From: an uncultured Eubacteriales bacterium
Lineage (GTDB): Bacteria; Bacillota; Clostridia; Oscillospirales; CAG-382
Assembly (NCBI GenBank): GCA_900548115.1
Contig: URJL01000029.1
Coordinates: 1-26,813 of the forward strand
Direction: 5' to 3'
Length of the DNA: 26,813 nucleotides
This document shows positions 22,241 to 26,813 of the stretch, piece by piece. The notes beneath the pieces were generated by a model. The model was not told the origin of the DNA. It did not search any database and saw only the letters and a list, made by a program, of their open reading frames with translations. The translations under genes and the position numbers were made by a program. The first letter of the stretch is position 1; each line of letters starts with the position of its first letter.

Positions 22241-22795
22241 ATGTTTGAGCTTTTGGATATGGCAAAATTTTTCTTAAAGGACGCCCTTCGCTCCGACGCG
22301 GTGTTGTGCGACTTTACGATGGGCAACGGGCACGACACCGAATATCTTTGCAGAAGCGCGCCCGAGGGAAAGGTTTATGCCTTTGATATTCAGGAAAACG
22401 CGCTGAAAAATACAGCCGCGCGTCTTTCCGCCGCGGGACTTCACAACGCCGTTTTGATTCATGACAGTCACGCAAACTGTGAGAAATACATCCGCGAGCC
22501 GCTCGACGGCGGCATGTTTAATCTCGGCTATCTGCCCGGGAACGGCAACAAAACGGTACACACCATGCGCGAGAGCACGCTTCCCGCCGTAAAAGCGGCG
22601 ATCGGGCTTTTGAAAAAGGGCGGCATTCTGGTCATATCGGTCTACCCCGGACACGAGGAGGGACGTCTCGAGGGCGAAATGCTGACCGAGCATCTCGCGG
22701 TCTACGACAAGAAGTTTTATTGTGTCACCCTTCTGCGGCTGATCAATTCCCCCGACGCGCCGTTTATTATCGCGGTCGAAAAATACGACAAATAA
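22241..22795 (+). CDS. mnmM: MnmM (YtqB)-like tRNA methyltransferase
   Basis: A 184-residue class I SAM-dependent methyltransferase. The ATG at 22241 follows GGAGG by seven bases. The SAM-binding loop is CDFTMGNGHD (23-32), the acidic residue after strand 2 is in YAFDIQ (46-51), and FNLGYLPGNG (93-102) is the diagnostic motif of the YtqB/MnmM family. Bacillus MnmM (YtqB) performs the last methylation of the wobble uridine modification mnm5s2U34 in tRNA. The size matches stand-alone members. It is a single gene, divergent from the prfB operon and upstream of tig. The assignment rests on the NLGYLPG motif and length. Confidence 0.87.
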   Translation: MFELLDMAKFFLKDALRSDAVLCDFTMGNGHDTEYLCRSAPEGKVYAFDIQENALKNTAARLSAAGLHNAVLIHDSHANCEKYIREPLDGGMFNLGYLPGNGNKTVHTMRESTLPAVKAAIGLLKKGGILVISVYPGHEEGRLEGEMLTEHLAVYDKKFYCVTLLRLINSPDAPFIIAVEKYDK

Positions 22796-22904
22796 AGCGG
22801 CTCTGTGCACGCGGGCGAAAGGGCAAAATGCACAAAATGTATTCTCCCTTTTTGGTAAACATTGGTGTAAAAAATGAAAAATGCTCAAGTTTACGAAAAA
22901 GTGC

Positions 22905-22932
22905 TTGACTTATCGCGAAAATCAAGTACAAT
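22905..22932 (+). promoter_or_regulatory. Sigma-A promoter of tig
   Basis: TTGACT at 22905-22910 and TACAAT at 22927-22932, 16 bp apart. The leader of about 125 bases ends in a hairpin just before the ribosome binding site. The stretch between the mnmM stop and this promoter holds no gene that I can support. Confidence 0.7.
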
Positions 22933-23020
22933 ATAGTGGATAAAGTATGGCAGTGGGCGGTTTGTGCCCCTTTTCCGTATTTTCTTACATCGTATATTAT
23001 TGGCTCGAATTTATCGGGCT

Positions 23021-23047
23021 TTCGGATTCGCACAAGACGAAGCCGAA
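23021..23047 (+). promoter_or_regulatory. Hairpin next to the tig ribosome binding site
   Basis: TTCGG-A-TTCG pairs with CGAA-G-CCGAA around a 7-base loop. The 3' arm ends three bases before AAAGGA. It could modulate translation of tig, or simply shield the leader. No function is shown by the sequence. Confidence 0.45.
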
Positions 23048-23065
23048 GAAAGGATTGGTCATAAA

Positions 23066-24439
23066 ATGAAGTTACAAAGCGTCAAAGAACCGGAAACCAA
23101 CAAGGTTGAACTTACCGTTGTCATCGACCGCGCCGATTTCGAAGCGGCTGTTGCGGGCGCATTCAAGAAGAATGCAAAGCGCATCACGGTTCCCGGCTTC
23201 CGCAAGGGTAAGGCGACCCGCGGCATTATCGAAAAGTTCTACGGCAAGGGCGTGTTCTATGAAGACGCTCTCAACGAGCTTCTCCCCGATACGATGGAAA
23301 AAGCCGTTTCCGAATCGGGCTTTACTCCCGTCGAAACTCCCTCGGTCACCGATGTGGATTTCGAAAACGCGGACGGCGTTATCGTCACCGCTTCCTTTAC
23401 CCGTCGTCCCGACGTAAAGCTGAACGAATACAAGGGCTTTGAAGTCGAAAAGTATATTGTCGAAACCACCGACGAAGAAGTCGAAGAAGAATTGAAGGGC
23501 GTCCAGAAGCGCTATGCCCGCACCGTGACCGTTGAGGGAAGACCGGCCGAGGACGGCGATATCGCCGACATCGATTACGAAGGCTTCGTCGACGGCAAGG
23601 CATTTGAAGGCGGCAAGGCGCAGGGTCACAAGCTCACGCTCGGCTCGCATCAGTTTATCCCCGGCTTTGAAGAACAGATCGTCGGTCACGGCGTCGGTGA
23701 AGAATTTGACATCGACGTGACCTTCCCCGAGGATTACCACGCCGAAGAGCTGAAGGGTAAGAAGACCGTATTCAAGATCAAGCTCAACGCTCTCGAAAAG
23801 GAAGAGCTTCCCGCGCTGGATGACGAATTCGCAAAGGACGCTTCCGAATTTGACACGTTGGCTGAATATAAAGCCGACATTAAGGCAAAAATCGAAAAGA
23901 AGCACGCAGACGACGCCGATATGCGCGTGGGCGAAGAGCTTGCCGAAAAGCTTTGCGGCGCAATCGAAGCCGACATTCCTTCCGTTATGTACGAAAAGGA
24001 GACCGATCTTCTCGTTCGCGAATACGACATGAATCTCCGTCAGCAGGGCTTGAGCCTCGATATGCTCATGCAGTACACGGGCATGAAACCGGAAGATATC
24101 CGCGCACGCTATGCGATGATGGCGGTCGCCAACGTCAAGAAGAATCTCGCCCTTTCCGAGATTGTAAAGGCAGAGAGCATCAAAGCGGACGACGCGGCAG
24201 TCGAAGCCCGTTTCGAAGAGCTTGCCAAGGAATTCAACATGAAGGTTGAGGACGTCAAGGCTCGCATCGATAAAGAAGACATTGAAAACGAAGTTGCCAT
24301 TCTCCGCGCTTTCGAAGTCGTCAAGAACAGCGCCAAGATCACCGAAAAGAAGGTAACGCAGGCAGAGCTGGACGAAATTCTGAAGGCAAAAGAAGAAAAG
24401 GATGCCGAACCCGCCGAAAAGGCCGAGGAAGCACCCTAG
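23066..24439 (+). CDS. tig: Trigger factor, ended by an in-frame amber codon before its tail
   Basis: A 457-residue ribosome-bound chaperone. The ATG at 23066 begins MKLQSVKEPETNKVEL; the frame extends to 22964 without support. PGFRKGKATRGIIEKFYG (43-60) holds the GFRKGK ribosome-docking loop. An FKBP-type PPIase domain (about 155-240: DGDIADIDYEGFVDGKAFEG and PGFEEQIVGHGVGE) and the helical C-terminal chaperone domain follow. The gene stops at TAG 24437-24439, yet the same frame continues for 38 Lys/Ala/Glu-rich codons to TAA at 24554. That tail contains a repeat in which the TAG position corresponds to an AAG codon, so the stop looks like a recent nonsense change or a base error. All folded domains are intact. 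clpP and clpX follow. Confidence 0.95.
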   Translation: MKLQSVKEPETNKVELTVVIDRADFEAAVAGAFKKNAKRITVPGFRKGKATRGIIEKFYGKGVFYEDALNELLPDTMEKAVSESGFTPVETPSVTDVDFENADGVIVTASFTRRPDVKLNEYKGFEVEKYIVETTDEEVEEELKGVQKRYARTVTVEGRPAEDGDIADIDYEGFVDGKAFEGGKAQGHKLTLGSHQFIPGFEEQIVGHGVGEEFDIDVTFPEDYHAEELKGKKTVFKIKLNALEKEELPALDDEFAKDASEFDTLAEYKADIKAKIEKKHADDADMRVGEELAEKLCGAIEADIPSVMYEKETDLLVREYDMNLRQQGLSLDMLMQYTGMKPEDIRARYAMMAVANVKKNLALSEIVKAESIKADDAAVEARFEELAKEFNMKVEDVKARIDKEDIENEVAILRAFEVVKNSAKITEKKVTQAELDEILKAKEEKDAEPAEKAEEAP

Positions 24440-24556
24440 AAAAAGACCCGCAAAACGGCGAAGAAGGCAGACGAAGAGACCGCCGCCGAAAAGACCGAAG
24501 ACGAGGCACCCAAGAAGAAGACCCGCAAGACGACGAAAAAGGCAGACGCCGAGTAA
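24431..24556 (+). repeat. Preserved in-frame tail of tig with two 43-bp imperfect repeats
   Basis: Units at 24431-24473 and 24506-24548 match at nearly every base; most differences are synonymous. The second unit has AAG where the first has the TAG stop. Read through, the tail is KKTRKTAKKADEE, then TAAEKTEDEAPKKK and TRKTTKKADAE. The frame stays open to TAA 24554-24556. Confidence 0.8.
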
Positions 24557-24617
24557 GTTCGGATCCGCCGGATACGGCGTGCGGAATGCCGCGTCTTTGA
24601 CAAAAAGATTACAAAAG

Positions 24618-24706
24618 AAATGCGAAGCCCGGTTTTTCCACGGTTTCGCATTTGCTTTCCGTGCCCGACACGCCTTTTTTCGAGCAAAATCGGCATCTGT
24701 CGGGCA
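24618..24706. other. tig-clpP intergenic hairpins
   Basis: Two perfect 9-bp inverted repeats lie in the gap: 24618-24626 with 24645-24653, and 24662-24670 with 24698-24706. The first may be a terminator of tig, although its T run is poor. A TACAAT at about 24720 could be a clpP -10, but its -35 is not convincing. I found no CtsR or CIRCE operator. Confidence 0.5.
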
Positions 24707-24758
24707 AACGGTTTTTCCATACAATTTTGAAATTTGAAACAAGAAAGGATGATTTTTT

Positions 24759-25343
24759 ATGGCATTGGTACCGATGGTAGTCGAGCAGGAAGGACGAGGC
24801 GAGCGTTCTTACGACATTTATTCCCGTCTTTTAAACGACCGCATCATTTTCCTCTCCGATGAGGTAAACGATACGACCGCTTCTTTGGTCGTGGCACAGC
24901 TTTTGTACCTTGAAGCCAAAGACCCCGAAAAGGATATCAGCCTTTATATCAACAGCCCCGGCGGTTCGGTCACGGCGGGCATGGCGATTTTTGACACGAT
25001 GAATTTCATCAAATGCGACGTTTCCACCATCTGCATCGGCATGGCGGCAAGCATGGGCGCATTTCTTCTTGCGGCGGGCGCCAAAGGCAAGCGCCTTGCG
25101 CTCCCGAACAGCGAGATTATGATTCACCAGCCTCTCGGCGGAATGCAGGGACAGGCAAGCGATATCAAGATCCACGCCGACCACATCATGCGCACGCGCG
25201 ATACCATCAACCGCATCCTCGCCGCCGAAACGGGAAAATCGCTTGAAGAGATCGCACGCGATACCGACCGCGACAATTTCATGTCGGCACAGCAGGCAAT
25301 GGAATACGGTCTTATCGACAAGGTTATTGACAAAAGAATCTGA
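24759..25343 (+). CDS. clpP: ATP-dependent Clp protease proteolytic subunit
   Basis: A 194-residue serine peptidase with the complete catalytic triad: Ser98 in GMAASMGAF, His123 in IMIHQPLGG and Asp172 in DTDRDN. The N-terminal VPMVVEQEGRGERSYDIYSR is typical and includes the axial loop region. ClpP assembles into a 14-subunit barrel that degrades proteins fed by ClpX, encoded 27 bases downstream, or by ClpA/C-type ATPases. AAAGGA precedes the ATG by nine bases. It lies between tig and clpX, an order conserved in many bacteria, linking chaperone and protease supply. Confidence 0.97.
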   Translation: MALVPMVVEQEGRGERSYDIYSRLLNDRIIFLSDEVNDTTASLVVAQLLYLEAKDPEKDISLYINSPGGSVTAGMAIFDTMNFIKCDVSTICIGMAASMGAFLLAAGAKGKRLALPNSEIMIHQPLGGMQGQASDIKIHADHIMRTRDTINRILAAETGKSLEEIARDTDRDNFMSAQQAMEYGLIDKVIDKRI

Positions 25344-25370
25344 CCCATACCGTTCGGAAAGGTATACAAC

Positions 25371-26594
25371 ATGAAAAACGACAACACCGGGCTTCGCTGT
25401 TCTTTCTGCGGAAAGCTTTTCAGCGATCCCTCCAAGATCATTCTCGGTCCCGACGGGATCAACATCTGCGCCGACTGCGTTGCGGTCTGCGACAGCATTT
25501 TGGACGAATACGACGCAAACCGCGGCAAAGAGCACGGCGTGGACGAGGATAGCGAGCTCAGCTTTGAAACGCTTCCCAAGCCGCACGAGCTGAAAGAAGA
25601 GCTGGACAAATACGTTATCGGTCAGGACGACGCCAAGGTCGCTCTGTGCGTTGCGGTCTACAACCATTACAAGCGCATTTTGCAAAAAGACGAAAAGGAC
25701 GATGTGGAGATCCAGAAAAGCAACGTCCTGCTTCTCGGTCCGACCGGCGTCGGAAAGACACTTCTTGCGCAGACGCTTTCCAAAATGCTGAAGGTTCCCT
25801 TTGCCATTGCCGACGCGACCACGCTTACCGAGGCGGGCTATGTGGGCGAAGATGTCGAAAACATTCTGCTCCGTCTGATTCAGGCGGCGGATTTTGACGT
25901 GGAAAGAGCCGAGCACGGCATTATTTATGTGGACGAGATCGACAAAATTTCCCGTCGAAGCGAAAACCGCTCAATCACCCGCGACGTATCGGGCGAGGGC
26001 GTTCAGCAGGCGCTTTTGAAGATTCTCGAGGGCACGGTTTCGAACGTTCCTCCGCAGGGCGGCAGAAAGCACCCGAATCAGGAGTTCATCGAGATCGACA
26101 CCTCCAACATTCTTTTCATATGCGGCGGTGCTTTTGACGGAATCGAAGACATCATTTCCGAACGCACCAAAGGTACGCAGACTATCGGCTACGGTGCGTC
26201 GGTGCTGACCGCCGAGCAGAAAGCAAAGGAATCGATCCTTTCCAAAATTCAGGCGCACGACCTTGTAAAATACGGCATTATTCCCGAGCTTGTCGGACGG
26301 CTTCCCGTTATTGTCGGCTTGCAAAGCTTGGATCACGACGCGCTCAAGCGCATTCTGGTCGAGCCGAAGAATTCGCTCATCAAGCAGTATCAAAAGCTTT
26401 TCCGCATGGACGGGATCGAATTGACCTTTGAGGACGCGGCGCTCGACGCGATCGCGACGCTTGCCGAGAAGCGCAAGACGGGCGCACGCGGGCTGCGCGC
26501 CATCACCGAAGAGATCATGACAAAGCTCATGTTTGACGCACCGTCGGAAGGAATCAAAGAATTGACCGTGACCGCCGATATGATCTGCGCCTAA
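25371..26594 (+). CDS. clpX: Clp protease ATP-binding subunit ClpX
   Basis: A 407-residue AAA+ unfoldase. The N-terminal zinc-binding domain has Cys10, Cys13, Cys33 and Cys36 (CSFC and CADC). Walker A is GPTGVGKT (123-130), the pore loop GYVG is at 156-159 and Walker B is IIYVDEID (184-191). The RKH loop (GGRKHP) and sensor regions follow. ClpX recognises tagged substrates, unfolds them and passes them to ClpP, encoded just upstream. GGAAAGG precedes the ATG. The length is near normal. No further gene follows before the window ends. Confidence 0.97.
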   Translation: MKNDNTGLRCSFCGKLFSDPSKIILGPDGINICADCVAVCDSILDEYDANRGKEHGVDEDSELSFETLPKPHELKEELDKYVIGQDDAKVALCVAVYNHYKRILQKDEKDDVEIQKSNVLLLGPTGVGKTLLAQTLSKMLKVPFAIADATTLTEAGYVGEDVENILLRLIQAADFDVERAEHGIIYVDEIDKISRRSENRSITRDVSGEGVQQALLKILEGTVSNVPPQGGRKHPNQEFIEIDTSNILFICGGAFDGIEDIISERTKGTQTIGYGASVLTAEQKAKESILSKIQAHDLVKYGIIPELVGRLPVIVGLQSLDHDALKRILVEPKNSLIKQYQKLFRMDGIELTFEDAALDAIATLAEKRKTGARGLRAITEEIMTKLMFDAPSEGIKELTVTADMICA

Positions 26595-26606
26595 GCGGCG
26601 TCGCAG

Positions 26607-26735
26607 TTGCCGCGAAGCTGAGTTCCGATGGTCGCGCCTGCGGGGAGCATTGCCGCGAAATGCGGATTCCGGTGGTCGCCCCTGCGGCGGGCGTTCCCGT
26701 GAAATCGAATTCCGTTGGTCGGAATTCGATTTCAC
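26607..26735. repeat. Three tandem ~43-bp degenerate repeats downstream of clpX
   Basis: Units at 26607-26649, 26650-26693 and 26694-26735 share TT(G/C)CCG(C/T)GAA at the start and TTCCG-N-TGGTCG in the middle. The first two also share CCTGCGG. The third replaces this by the arm of a 15-bp hairpin. No ORF is present here. Confidence 0.65.
26699..26735. repeat. Perfect 15-bp inverted repeat
   Basis: Positions 26699-26713 and 26721-26735 are exact reverse complements around the loop GTTGGTC. It is the first strong hairpin after clpX and may protect or end its mRNA, although no T run follows. Confidence 0.75.
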
Positions 26736-26797
26736 CTTATCCATGTTATGTCGGCGGAAATTTGACCTATCTTTGTTATGTTAACGTAAAATTTTGA
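26735..26797. repeat. Two adjacent ~31-bp direct repeats at the right edge
   Basis: Units at 26735-26765 and 26766-26797 both read CC-TATC--TGTTATGT---CG--AAATTT-GA. Arrays of short AT-rich direct repeats like this occur at ends of some insertion sequences, but no transposase is visible within the window. Confidence 0.5.
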
Positions 26798-26813
26798 TGC
26801 GCGCTCAAGAATA

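Noticed and set aside
24437..24439. Genome-wide recoding of TAG as a sense codon
   Set aside because: The CpsB-like gene ends at TAG (15848-15850) with another stop seven codons on, and most other genes end in TAA or TGA. A local mutation, error or readthrough is simpler.
23072..24742. 556-codon open frame antisense to tig
   Set aside because: Composition is that of a complement shadow, and the tig frame carries all family motifs.
26607..26797. CRISPR array
   Set aside because: Repeats are degenerate and directly adjacent, without unique spacers of constant length, and no cas gene is near.

Overview
The window looks like a chromosomal segment of a Gram-positive anaerobe of the class Clostridia, probably an uncultured gut lineage. 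This is inferred from strong GGAGG-type ribosome binding sites, sigma-A promoters (TTGACA-17-TATAAT), a lipoprotein-type ABC transporter, CpsB/C/D-type tyrosine phosphatase and kinase genes, a glycyl radical enzyme, a Na+-pumping decarboxylase beta subunit, a clostridial-type Rex operator and the order tig-clpP-clpX. Most of it reads as moderately GC-rich. The first ~1.35 kb is clearly AT-richer and looks acquired.

Layout. 1-1340 (minus): remnant of a polymorphic-toxin locus, with an RHS core fragment running off the left edge, a small unknown ORF and an Imm11-like immunity gene with its own promoter. 1599-4626 (plus): a promoter, a 29-codon Tyr/Phe-rich leader peptide, an intrinsic terminator, then a TrpX-type substrate-binding lipoprotein, permease and ATPase. 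This is a textbook arrangement for attenuation of an aromatic amino acid transporter. 4909-6999 (plus): MazF-type RNase without an adjacent upstream antitoxin, an AbrB-type regulator, and a PnuC-type transporter with an unusual N-terminal extension. 7051-8551 (minus): a 48-residue gamma-like subunit and a Na+-pump decarboxylase beta subunit, behind a structured 5' leader that ends in a terminator. 8632-12681 (minus): a divergent glycyl radical enzyme and a heparinase II/III-like protein. 12885-14143 (minus): iron alcohol dehydrogenase under an apparent Rex operator. 14331-16658 (minus): CpsB-like phosphatase, Wzz/CpsC and CpsD-like kinase. 16726-18635 (plus): typA. 18802-22108 (minus): zinc-ribbon membrane protein, prfB, a membrane/coiled-coil protein and a lipoprotein. 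22204-22795 (plus): mnmM-like methyltransferase. 22905-26594 (plus): tig, clpP, clpX. 26607-26797: non-coding tandem repeats and a 15-bp perfect hairpin.

The most notable points are the Tyr/Phe leader-peptide attenuator, the unassigned structured leader of the decarboxylase gene, an amber codon that cuts a still-preserved repetitive tail from trigger factor, and the repeats at the right edge. No tRNA, rRNA, CRISPR array or complete insertion sequence was seen. All family assignments were made by eye from motifs; no database search was run.
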